The notes under the pieces: generated by a model
The model's input: the letters and a program-made list of their open reading frames with translations, nothing else
Told to the model about the DNA's origin: nothing
The model's database searches: none
Source of the DNA: Oscillospiraceae bacterium
GTDB taxonomy: Bacteria; Bacillota; Clostridia; Oscillospirales; Oscillospiraceae
Length of the DNA stretch: 38,058 bases
Assembly: GCA_017416325.1 (NCBI GenBank)
Contig: JAFQCV010000076.1
Coordinates: 1 to 38,058 of the forward strand
Direction of reading: 5' to 3'
Position numbers and translations under genes: made by a program
Shown here: one piece after another, positions 7,064 through 13,496 of the stretch
Position numbering within the stretch: position 1 is the stretch's first letter
Layout: the number at the start of each line of letters is the position of its first letter

Positions 7064-7102
7064 AGACCCGAGGAAGGTGCAAAAATGCCTTCCCCGGGTC
7101 TC
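7064..7102. terminator. Hairpin terminator downstream of the MBL gene / PTP stub
   Basis: AGACCCG-GGAAGG pairs with CCTTCC-CGGGTCT and is followed by CGTTTTTG on the plus strand. The rest of 6981-7253 holds a GTCTGCCAT/ATGGCAGAC inverted repeat and a weak ATCACC/GGTGAT hairpin, with no convincing gene. Confidence 0.55.
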
Positions 7103-7253
7103 GTTTTTGTTTGTCTGCCATTTCGTCCTAAACGCGTTTTATGGCAGACGAACATGATAGATTACATTGGTAAGGGTATTGCTATGCTGCCTTTGTAGAA
7201 ACATCTAGAGACACTGCATAGTGGAGGCATCACCCAAAGTTCTCGGTGATTGT

Positions 7254-8510
7254 TTATAGTGTAATAATATGCGACTGGGGCGTTACTGCAATTGCTGGAG
7301 AGACGATCTCATTCTTATGATCGAAATAGTAATTTCTGTGGTTCATAAGGTAAACAACTTGACATCCGCTTTGGTTCAATCTGTTCAAATGAGATATGTC
7401 TGGGTGCTTGTATCCGCGGTGGGGTCCTGCAAAAATAATCAGTTCCCTCAACCGTGGAAGATCGATATGTTTAATTGGCTTGTTATAATAGCAACTATGA
7501 TGAGGAACCACTAAGTAATCCACTTTAAAATCTGTAGGGAATTCTTCGTACAGACAATCTCCAGGAAGAAGAATGGATCTATTACCTTCGACTACGCAGA
7601 TAAGACTTCTTGCGTTTTCGTCTGTTGACTGATCCGAATCGATTTTCTTGGCATTTCCGCGATAAATACTGACATTTCCAATTTGTAGAATATGTGAGTC
7701 ACCGTTAAAGCTTGTTAGAGAGTAATCGATATCCTGTAGAAATATGCAATTGTGGGGCTTTAGCAAACTAAGTAGGTTTCGCTCAGTTGGTGTAGGCGAC
7801 AAACGCTTTTGGGGCAATATCCAAATTCTATTCAAGGCACTATCGCTAAGATAGCGATATCCGTTTATATGGTCATAATCATAATGGGAAATAACAACGA
7901 TACCTTTCTCGTCGATTTGCCGTAATTTTCTTTCAGCGCATCCCCTGTTACCGGATGGACTAGATTTGATTCCAATGTCAAAAACACCCAAAGGTCTTTC
8001 CTTGTCTTCATCATATCCGATAGAAAAATTAGCCTGAGCAACATTTACACATTCTATATGGGTAATGTTTTTCTTAAAGAACGACTGCGCACGGGATACT
8101 TTGGCATAGATATCATTGCTATCATTATATGTGTCTATAGAATTATAGATGGTTGAATTGTACCGTCCTATATATTCGTGCGCTAACATATTTAGTTTAT
8201 TTATTTCCTCAAGGTTTTCAGGATTGCCATGCATAAAATAATGCATTGATAGAAAAGTATTTAGATCTTCAATGCTATTGTAATACTGATACATGTAATC
8301 ATAGTCGCAAGATTTCTTTTGAATATATTCCTGAAAATCCTGTTTACGCTTAACATATGAATTATAACGCATATAATAATTAACTTTGGCCTCGGTGTAA
8401 AATGCTAATTCATCTGTCAGTTTCATGGAGTATGATTCCACGACAAAGTGGTCTGCATCAAATTCGCGGACACGAAATGATATGACGTTCTTTTTTGACT
8501 TTGTAGCCAT
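7254..8510 (-). CDS. Metallo-beta-lactamase-fold protein, ComEC C-terminal-like, with novel helical N-terminus
   Basis: 418 residues. Residues about 175-415 form an MBL-fold hydrolase. The metal signature is SHYDYDHING (H209, D211, D213, H214; the usual HxHxDH with Asp at the second position). A later Asp sits in LPGDC (317-318) and a histidine pair in VPHHS (337-338). A C-terminal stretch (AGPHRGYKHPDISHLNRL) recalls the GxxxNxYGHPxxxVL motif of ComEC-type nucleic-acid hydrolases. Residues 1-170 are Tyr/Asn-rich, probably helical, and not recognised. There is no signal peptide, so it should be cytoplasmic. Codon use is AT-rich compared with flanking housekeeping genes. It lies downstream of the abiE pair on the same strand, inside the DNA bracketed by the 149-bp repeats, so a defence role is plausible but inferred. 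Confidence 0.75.
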   Translation of the reverse strand: MATKSKKNVISFRVREFDADHFVVESYSMKLTDELAFYTEAKVNYYMRYNSYVKRKQDFQEYIQKKSCDYDYMYQYYNSIEDLNTFLSMHYFMHGNPENLEEINKLNMLAHEYIGRYNSTIYNSIDTYNDSNDIYAKVSRAQSFFKKNITHIECVNVAQANFSIGYDEDKERPLGVFDIGIKSSPSGNRGCAERKLRQIDEKGIVVISHYDYDHINGYRYLSDSALNRIWILPQKRLSPTPTERNLLSLLKPHNCIFLQDIDYSLTSFNGDSHILQIGNVSIYRGNAKKIDSDQSTDENARSLICVVEGNRSILLPGDCLYEEFPTDFKVDYLVVPHHSCYYNKPIKHIDLPRLRELIIFAGPHRGYKHPDISHLNRLNQSGCQVVYLMNHRNYYFDHKNEIVSPAIAVTPQSHIITL

Positions 8511-8567
8511 ATTATAACCCTCTTTTTAGTATCTTCTGCTGCTTTTCTCAAATATACAATTCACTAA

Positions 8568-8591
8568 AACGCAACATGCTTGAGTTGCGTT
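8568..8591 (-). terminator. Hairpin between abiEii and the MBL gene
   Basis: AACGCAAC and GTTGCGTT form a perfect 8-bp stem, followed on the minus strand by TTAG. This is probably a weak terminator of the abiE operon, leaving partial read-through into the MBL gene. A CCCAATTGGG palindrome lies just upstream. Confidence 0.45.
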
Positions 8592-8652
8592 ATTATTTTA
8601 CTACCCAATTGGGTCGCAATTATCTTTGCTTTAGTAGTACAGCAATGGTAGA

Positions 8653-9480
8653 TTACTGCTTGCAGATATTGCTTAAGTTTCTAATGATCATTTCAAAAGA
8701 GATATCCTTGGCGTACGCAAACAGCTTACAGTATTTCTTCCACAGAGCGCGGAGTGTTGCACTTTCTTCAATATCCGCAAGGATGGCTGCCCGGTCTGCA
8801 ATCTGTTCAGCTGTGCCGCGGTGCTGGGCTGTTGCCTGCAGTGCCTGCTCAAATAGTTCCTTATTATACTTCTGTGTAGTGGCAAGGATATAAACATCAT
8901 AGAAATCTCTGGGCCGGGTATTGAAAACAGTTCTGCGGAGAATAGTTTCAACCTTTTCTGCCAGTACCGTTTCGATGTTGTACGCACACAGCTGAAAAGA
9001 TTTGTTCCTGTCGAAAATTTCATTGAAGGAAAACTCTACTGCACCAGGGGTTATAGCATCGCCGGTGGAAACATCAATAGACAGCGGCACCAAAACGGTA
9101 TCATATTGTGCTTCCAGTGCAACCCGATAACCTCCGTAAATATCATCCTCACGAATAGGGTTAATTGTGCCGATTTTGAAATTGACTTCATCATCACAAG
9201 GGGTAGAACAAATTTGCTCAAGGGCATTGCGGATCGCGTCCGGGGTTAGTGGCAAATTCTTAAGGGTTGTGTCTAGGTCCATCGTTGCCCGGTTATCCAA
9301 CCCCACAATGGCAGCTACCAACATACCTCCCTTTAGGACGAACTTTTCTTGGTGTTCAGAATGTGAGAGTCGCACAAGCAGTCTTTCAAACATATAGTTT
9401 TGCAAAATCACCTGAGCAGGAATATTCTTCTCCTTGGCAATATTGCGGATCTTTGCCTTCAAGCTCATAGCATTACTCAT
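8653..9480 (-). CDS. abiEii: AbiEii-type nucleotidyltransferase toxin
   Basis: 275 residues of the AbiEii/AbiGii (DUF1814) family. These are DNA-polymerase-beta-fold nucleotidyltransferases that arrest growth in type IV toxin-antitoxin and abortive-infection systems. Visible motifs: FVLKGG (47-52), the metal-binding MDLDTT (D68, D70), AEKVETILRR (174-183) and RPRDFYDVY (189-197). It starts with ATGA overlapping the antitoxin stop, with GGAGG inside the antitoxin's last codons, so the two are translationally coupled. Length and motif set are complete, so it looks functional. It is cytoplasmic. The pair is flanked by repeated intergenic modules, as expected of a mobile defence cassette. Confidence 0.9.
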   Translation of the reverse strand: MSNAMSLKAKIRNIAKEKNIPAQVILQNYMFERLLVRLSHSEHQEKFVLKGGMLVAAIVGLDNRATMDLDTTLKNLPLTPDAIRNALEQICSTPCDDEVNFKIGTINPIREDDIYGGYRVALEAQYDTVLVPLSIDVSTGDAITPGAVEFSFNEIFDRNKSFQLCAYNIETVLAEKVETILRRTVFNTRPRDFYDVYILATTQKYNKELFEQALQATAQHRGTAEQIADRAAILADIEESATLRALWKKYCKLFAYAKDISFEMIIRNLSNICKQ

Positions 9481-10070
9481 AACAGCACCTCCAAGTATTG
9501 CCGGACCAGTGTAGTCAGCCGCATCTTCTTTGCATAGGTATTTAACCGGTTTAGATTTTTCTTTGGGTGGTTAGCATATTGTTTCAAAGCTACCAGGAAT
9601 GTTTCTGTGCCTATCTTGTTTCGGCTCCGGATAACATCACAGATTGTGCGCTCCAGATCGTAGCAAGGAACTGAATTGCCCAAAGTTGTTTTTGTGGTCG
9701 TTCTGCCCAGATCAAATAATTCTTGTTTAATGTGGTAGATTTTACAGCTTTCTTGAAGTACGGCAGAAACACCAACACCGGTAGGCACGGTAATGCTATG
9801 CACAAACGGTGTTCTGTCTGAAATGCCATGAAGGAAAAGTGCTGTCTCGTGAGAGAATACCATGTTTTCCGAACGCAGACTGATAGAAAGCAGTTCATCG
9901 GGCATTTCCTCCGCTAACATATACTGTCCTTGTGCAATCCGTTGCAGAGTGCCACCTTTAGTCAGCTTGTAAAGCATAGCCCGGGAGATTCCCGCCGCTT
10001 CCGCAGCCTTCGTTGTAATAATCGTTCCACCTTGTTGTGATAATGCCAGTAAGATGCGTTCATAATTCAT
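9477..10070 (-). CDS. abiEi: AbiEi-type antitoxin and transcriptional autorepressor
   Basis: 197 residues. An N-terminal winged helix (residues about 1-55: LALSQQGGTIITTKAAEAAG then ISRAMLYKLTKGGTLQRIAQGQYM) is typical of AbiEi antitoxins. The remainder carries the family C-terminal domain (FSHETALFLHGISDRTPF, then CYDLERTICDVIRSRNKI). AbiEi proteins neutralise AbiEii and repress their own promoter. Start 10070 is preferred; a GTG 12 nt further upstream lacks a usable SD. The stop overlaps the toxin start by 4 nt. A palindrome sits next to its promoter, fitting autoregulation. Confidence 0.9.
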   Translation of the reverse strand: MNYERILLALSQQGGTIITTKAAEAAGISRAMLYKLTKGGTLQRIAQGQYMLAEEMPDELLSISLRSENMVFSHETALFLHGISDRTPFVHSITVPTGVGVSAVLQESCKIYHIKQELFDLGRTTTKTTLGNSVPCYDLERTICDVIRSRNKIGTETFLVALKQYANHPKKNLNRLNTYAKKMRLTTLVRQYLEVLL

Positions 10071-10085
10071 TGCCCTCACCACCTG

Positions 10086-10101
10086 TTTACAACTATGTAA
10101 A
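10086..10101. promoter_or_regulatory. Palindromic operator candidate in the abiE leader
   Basis: TTTACA-ACTA-TGTAAA is a perfect 6+6 palindrome lying between the -10 box (10103-10108) and the AbiEi start, about where transcription begins. It is a likely AbiEi autorepression site; binding is inferred. Confidence 0.55.
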
Positions 10102-10102
10102 T

Positions 10103-10131
10103 ATTGTAGATGGAATTTGCACGATTGTCAA
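10103..10131 (-). promoter_or_regulatory. abiE promoter
   Basis: Minus-strand TTGACA (10126-10131), 17-nt spacer, TACAAT (10103-10108). Confidence 0.85.
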
Positions 10132-10155
10132 CACCGGGTTTTCTCGACAGTCTGA

Positions 10156-10182
10156 CAGCCGCCGACTGTCCGTCGGCGGCTG
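10156..10182. terminator. Hairpin between the abiE promoter and the module B gene
   Basis: CAGCCGCCGAC pairs with GTCGGCGGCTG (11 bp). It lacks a T-run. Its position and the following ATCTGTTC...GGAATTT match the region after the module A terminator, so the hairpin belongs to the repeated module. Confidence 0.55.
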
Positions 10183-10223
10183 CTGCTATCTGTTCAATAT
10201 TTTGGAATTTCTGTGCTCTCCCG

Positions 10224-10784
10224 TTACCTTGAAATGCCATAATAAACACTTGATTTTGGCCATTTGGGAATCTCTTTAATATTAAGATACTCCTGGAACA
10301 AAGCGATCGTTTCATCATCGTAAGGAATAATCAGCGCATCTCGCTTTTTAAGAGCTTGGTAACCACCCATTTCTTCATATGGCACACGGGCACCTGGTTT
10401 CCAAATCATAACAAAAGGATATTTTACTGGGGAATAGCGACGTCCAAAGGATAGTGCCGAAGTAGCTATGCAAAATGGCTGGTTAACGTCTATCGTATAG
10501 CTCATATCTTTAATATAAACAGTGAATATTGTTCCATCAAATGACCACTTCGCTAGACAGAATTTACGCAATCGAAGATTTTGAAAATGGACTGCACCGA
10601 ATACAATTACAAAGAACAAGGATACCCAAACACCGTCTAAATTCTTATAAATAATTGCAGGAACAATGAATATAAGATGCACTATTAATTCAAGGGGAAA
10701 CAGTATACGTCCTGCATTCGCAAAAATCTTTCTTTCCTGCTCAGGGAATATATATTGGTCTTTAAAAATTTGCACGCCATTCAC
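10224..10784 (-). CDS. Unknown two-helix membrane protein with a cytoplasmic beta domain
   Basis: 186 residues. Two adjacent hydrophobic helices (about 27-47 and 52-72) are followed by a soluble beta-rich domain with FDGTIFTVYIKDMSYTIDV and FVMIWKPGARVPYEEM. This is a layout like small YcxB/PH-like membrane proteins of Firmicutes, but no family is confidently recognised. The GGGGTG before ATG 10784 is close, and a GTG a few codons in is an alternative start. It is the minus-strand gene of repeated module B and shares the module promoter with two lipoprotein genes that encode unrelated proteins. Confidence 0.65.
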   Translation of the reverse strand: MNGVQIFKDQYIFPEQERKIFANAGRILFPLELIVHLIFIVPAIIYKNLDGVWVSLFFVIVFGAVHFQNLRLRKFCLAKWSFDGTIFTVYIKDMSYTIDVNQPFCIATSALSFGRRYSPVKYPFVMIWKPGARVPYEEMGGYQALKKRDALIIPYDDETIALFQEYLNIKEIPKWPKSSVYYGISR

Positions 10785-10827
10785 CCCGTTGTCAAATTCA
10801 AGCTTCCCAAACTGTTTGCCTAATTAA

Positions 10828-10856
10828 ATTATAGGCTGAAAGCACACAGAAATCAA
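10828..10856 (-). promoter_or_regulatory. Module B minus-strand promoter
   Basis: TTGATT (10851-10856), spacer of 17 nt (TCTGTGTGCTTTCAGCC), TATAAT (10828-10833). Same promoter as modules A and C. Confidence 0.8.
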
Positions 10857-11028
10857 GATTTTCTGCATCCCTCCCGAATCCCGATCTTCGCCAAAAAGAA
10901 AAGCAGCATTTTTCGGCGTCTATGTGAATGGCGTAACACTTGCCAACGGGAGGTAGGGGCGGATGCCCACATCCGCCCGTGATACGTTCTGTTCATAACG
11001 GGACGATGTAGGCATCGTCCCCTACAAG

Positions 11029-11057
11029 TTGAAATCATTCGTCATCTGTGCTATAAT
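11029..11057 (+). promoter_or_regulatory. Module B plus-strand promoter (orphaned LMW-PTP promoter)
   Basis: TTGAAA (11029-11034), 17 nt ending TGC (extended -10), TATAAT (11052-11057). Palindromic GTAGGGGCGG/CCCCTAC-type repeats lie just upstream (10953-11026). Confidence 0.8.
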
Positions 11058-11196
11058 ACCCCCAAATGTAGGGGGCGGCGCCTACGACGCCCCGGTTCAA
11101 AATGTCGTTTGGTATTTCGGGACGTCCAGGGGCCGTCCCCTACAATGACACCACGGAGGTATGGTTATGCATAAAGTGCTATTCGTCTGCCACGGC
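11048..11196 (+). repeat. 149-bp direct repeat, copy B
   Basis: Second copy of 6808-6956, same orientation. The two copies bracket 4.1 kb holding the MBL, abiEii and abiEi genes and the module B minus gene. Confidence 0.9.
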
Positions 11197-11205
11197 AAGA
11201 TTTGA
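11161..11205 (+). pseudogene. 5' stub of a low-molecular-weight protein-tyrosine phosphatase gene
   Basis: MVMHKVLFVCHGKI then TGA: 14 codons that follow the intact phosphatase up to the CX5R loop. The intact gene continues NICRSP. CGGAGG precedes the start. The 3' flank (11206-11300) resembles the flank of stub A over a short TTGCCCC...ACTACTTTTTGA stretch, so both stubs derive from one truncation event that was then copied. Confidence 0.8.
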
Positions 11206-11338
11206 CCCAGGAACGGCACACCAAGCTATGCAATGCTATACCACCCTTTGCAACGGGTTTGCCCCATTTGTACTACTCGCATACTACTTTTGAAAGTAAC
11301 CACATTTTGCCCCAACATGACGAAATAGCACAGCCGCA

Positions 11339-11370
11339 TCCATCACGGAGGCGGCTGTTTTATCGCTTTA
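11339..11370 (-). terminator. Hairpin downstream of the module C lipoprotein gene
   Basis: CAGCCGC pairs with GCGGCTG around a CATCCATCACGGAG loop. On the plus strand TTTTAT follows. It occupies the place of the module A and B hairpins. Confidence 0.5.
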
Positions 11371-11383
11371 TTATGTAATGCTT

Positions 11384-11824
11384 TTAAACTACACCTAAAA
11401 CTACTTGAAAGGAGGCGAAGCCAGTACCTTGATTATTGGAAAGATAAACCGCATTTAAGAAAATTACAGCACCATCAGTCAGTGTAACTTGGTAGCCTAC
11501 TCGTTCCTGTCTGGTTTTGCCCGCTGTGCCAGTAGATGAATTGATGTTGATGCTTATCAATTCAATAGCACTTGCTTTTCTACCTGCTAGGTAGGCACTC
11601 ATTTGGGCGATGGCATTATCGGATGTTTCTGCAACCTGGGGATGTAACAGAGCTTTAGCATCGGATGTGTTATCATCGGCGAGTGCTGCCATCATTTCCT
11701 CTACTTTCGGGGTAGCTTCTGCCTCACCAGCTATTGCACCTGACATGTTTTGTGTAAAATTACAGGCGGTCAAACATCCAAGTAAGGCCAATAGAACCAA
11801 GCCGAAACAAATTATCTTTTTCAT
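11384..11824 (-). CDS. Small lipoprotein of unknown function
   Basis: 146 residues. The signal peptide MKKIICFGLVLLALLGCLTAC has a lipobox at LTAC. The mature part begins with a low-complexity Ala/Glu linker, then PKVEEMMAALADDNTSDAKALLHP, a pattern like DUF4878-type secreted domains, and a beta-rich C-terminus (VGYQVTLTDGAVIFLNAVYL). The start at 11824 has AAAGGGG at good spacing; an upstream in-frame start is not supported. It is the minus-strand gene of module C and not similar to the proteins of modules A or B. Confidence 0.72.
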   Translation of the reverse strand: MKKIICFGLVLLALLGCLTACNFTQNMSGAIAGEAEATPKVEEMMAALADDNTSDAKALLHPQVAETSDNAIAQMSAYLAGRKASAIELISININSSTGTAGKTRQERVGYQVTLTDGAVIFLNAVYLSNNQGTGFASFQVVLGVV

Positions 11825-11872
11825 CAATAGAACCCCTTTCAATTTTTATTATCAAAATGATTGCCTAATTGA

Positions 11873-11901
11873 ATTATATACAGATACCACACAAAAATCA
11901 A
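11873..11901 (-). promoter_or_regulatory. Module C minus-strand promoter
   Basis: TTGATT (11896-11901), 17 nt (TTTGTGTGGTATCTGTA), TATAAT (11873-11878). Third copy of the shared promoter. Confidence 0.8.
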
Positions 11902-12124
11902 GAAACTTTGCATCAATTGAGATTTTCCGCTACCCGTCCATATCTGCAAATGCAGCTATGATAGAGGTAGCGGGATTTTTATTTTTCGGTGTTTGCTCCG
12001 CTGCTCAAAAGCCGTTTCTTCGGCTTCTATGCTAATGGCGTAACTCTTGCCGACGGGATGGGCAGGTGGCGGGACCAAGGCCCCGCCCTACGATTTTCTA
12101 TCCTGCGTTGCCGTAGGGCGGGGG

Positions 12125-12153
12125 TTTACTCCCGCCGCAAAATATGTTATATT
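12125..12153 (+). promoter_or_regulatory. LMW-PTP promoter (module C)
   Basis: TTTACT (12125-12130), 17 nt, TATATT (12148-12153). It is diverged from the promoters of modules A and B. Between 11902 and 12125 lies CTTGCCGACGGGA, shared by all three modules, and a GGCGGG/CCCGCC palindrome. Confidence 0.5.
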
Positions 12154-12179
12154 ATTGCCAACGAAAGCGAGGAAGCGTT

Positions 12180-12611
12180 ATGGTGAAAATTTTGTTTGTC
12201 TGCCACGGGAATATTTGCCGCAGTCCCATGGCAGAGTTTGTGATGAAAGACCTTGTCCGCAAGGCGGGCCGGGAGAAAGATTTTGAGATCGCCTCTGTGG
12301 CAGTCAGCCGGGAGGAGCTGGGCAATCCCGTTTATCCCCCTGCCCAGCGGGAACTGAACCGCCACGGCGTACCCTTTGACCACCGTGGCGCCCGGCAGAT
12401 CACCCAGGAGGATCTGGAGCATTACGATCACATCTATTATATGGATGCCAGCAACGCCCGGTATCTGCAGCGGATGTTTGGCGGCAAGGCAAATAAGTGT
12501 CAGCCGCTCCTGTCCCATGATGTTGCCGACCCCTGGTACACCGGGGACTTCGGGGAAACCTGGGCGGATATTTTAGAGGGCTGTCAGCGGATCCTGGAGG
12601 AACTAAGATGA
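12180..12611 (+). CDS. Low-molecular-weight protein-tyrosine phosphatase
   Basis: 143 residues. The catalytic P-loop is CHGNICRS (nucleophile C8, R14). The general-acid Asp is in DVADPWYTGDF near residue 118, and the tyrosine-rich HYDHIYYMDASN segment follows the family pattern. The enzyme hydrolyses phosphotyrosine or low-molecular-weight phosphoesters in the cytoplasm; in Firmicutes it is often linked to exopolysaccharide or stress control. The start is chosen at MVKILF, with GCGAGGAAGCGTT before it. The stop overlaps the DUF2284 start (ATGA). This is the only intact copy; two 5' stubs lie upstream at 6921 and 11161. Confidence 0.93.
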   Translation: MVKILFVCHGNICRSPMAEFVMKDLVRKAGREKDFEIASVAVSREELGNPVYPPAQRELNRHGVPFDHRGARQITQEDLEHYDHIYYMDASNARYLQRMFGGKANKCQPLLSHDVADPWYTGDFGETWADILEGCQRILEELR

Positions 12612-13147
12612 TGGACAGAGAAAAGCTGGAGACCCAGCTGGCGGAGCTTCCTCTGTACTGGTATCACTTCTTTTCCCCGGAGGAGCTGGAATTCTCTACA
12701 CGCATCCGCTGGATCTGCGAAAATGAATGTCCCATGTACGGAAAGTCCTGGGCATGCCCTCCCGGGGTGGGCGAGGTAAACCAATGCGTCGCCCGGTGCA
12801 AAGGCTATGAAAACTGCCTGATGATATCCACCCTTACAGAGGTTTCGGATATTACAAACATCCCGGAAGCCCTGTATACCCGCCACGACCACGAAGCCGT
12901 CACCAATACGGTTCGGGATCTTATGCGGCAGCAAGGGATCGAACCCTACATCCTGTCTACCGAGGCCTGTGCCCAGTGTGAGCGGTGCGCTATTTTGGAC
13001 GGTGAGCCCTGCCGCCTGCCGGAACGGATGCACCCCTGCGTAGAAAGCCACGGCATCAATCTGCTGCCCTTGCTGGAAAGCTTAGGCATCCCATTCCAAT
13101 ACGGAGAAAATGTAGTGACGTGGTTTTCTCTGCTGTTTTATAACTGA
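12608..13147 (+). CDS. DUF2284 metal-binding (Cys-rich) protein
   Basis: 179 residues with conserved cysteine clusters: CENECPMYGKSWACPPGVG (about 38-56), CVARCKGYENC (60-70) and CAQCERCAILDGEPC (122-136). These match the DUF2284 family, thought to bind metal or an iron-sulphur cluster. No signal peptide. Translationally coupled to the phosphatase by ATGA. The biochemical role is unknown. A second ATG 3 nt downstream is an equivalent start. Confidence 0.88.
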   Translation: MMDREKLETQLAELPLYWYHFFSPEELEFSTRIRWICENECPMYGKSWACPPGVGEVNQCVARCKGYENCLMISTLTEVSDITNIPEALYTRHDHEAVTNTVRDLMRQQGIEPYILSTEACAQCERCAILDGEPCRLPERMHPCVESHGINLLPLLESLGIPFQYGENVVTWFSLLFYN

Positions 13148-13153
13148 TCCACC

Positions 13154-13178
13154 GGGGCTGACGGAAACCGTCAGCCCC
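13154..13178. terminator. Hairpin after DUF2284
   Basis: GGGGCTGACGG-AAA-CCGTCAGCCCC, an 11-bp stem without a T-run. Probably a terminator of modest strength. Confidence 0.5.
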
Positions 13179-13180
13179 GC

Positions 13181-13351
13181 CAATTTCCGTTTATCGGGCG
13201 GTTTCGTTAGGATTCGTAGGGCGGACTCATGAGTCCGCCGATCACTTCCCGGATTCTGAAAAGTTTGTATTTTGCAAAAGACTATGGAAAAAATGGACGA
13301 AACTGCTCGAAATAATGCACCCTGGTCGGCGGGCTCATGAGCCCGCCCTAC
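13181..13351. repeat. Palindromic intergenic repeat block upstream of secA
   Basis: It begins with the dispersed motif CAATTTCCGTTTATCGGGCG (13181-13200) and TTTCGTTAGGATTCGTAGGG. It contains CGTAGGGCGGACTCATGAGTCCGCC (an internal palindrome) and, in inverted orientation near 13325-13351, GGCGGGCTCATGAGCCCGCC. No coding potential is seen. Confidence 0.65.
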
Positions 13352-13455
13352 GCACGCATGATTTGCAACTACTCGATAAATGGAAATTTGTCGGCATTTG
13401 GGGATAATTGCGTGGGCGGAAATTTACAAACAGGCTATGATTTTTATAATTGTTG

Positions 13456-13464
13456 TGCTATAAT
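13456..13464 (+). promoter_or_regulatory. secA promoter (extended -10)
   Basis: TGC-TATAAT about 33 nt upstream of the secA start codon. The -35 region (TATGAT at 17-nt spacing) is weak, as usual for extended -10 promoters. Confidence 0.6.
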
Positions 13465-13496
13465 AGGAAAAATTAGCTGCATTGTGGAGGATTCCT

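Noticed and set aside
10853-11040. Short minus-strand frames in the palindromic block of module B
   Set aside because: They fall in repetitive GGCGGATG/CATCCGCC DNA without an SD or conserved features.
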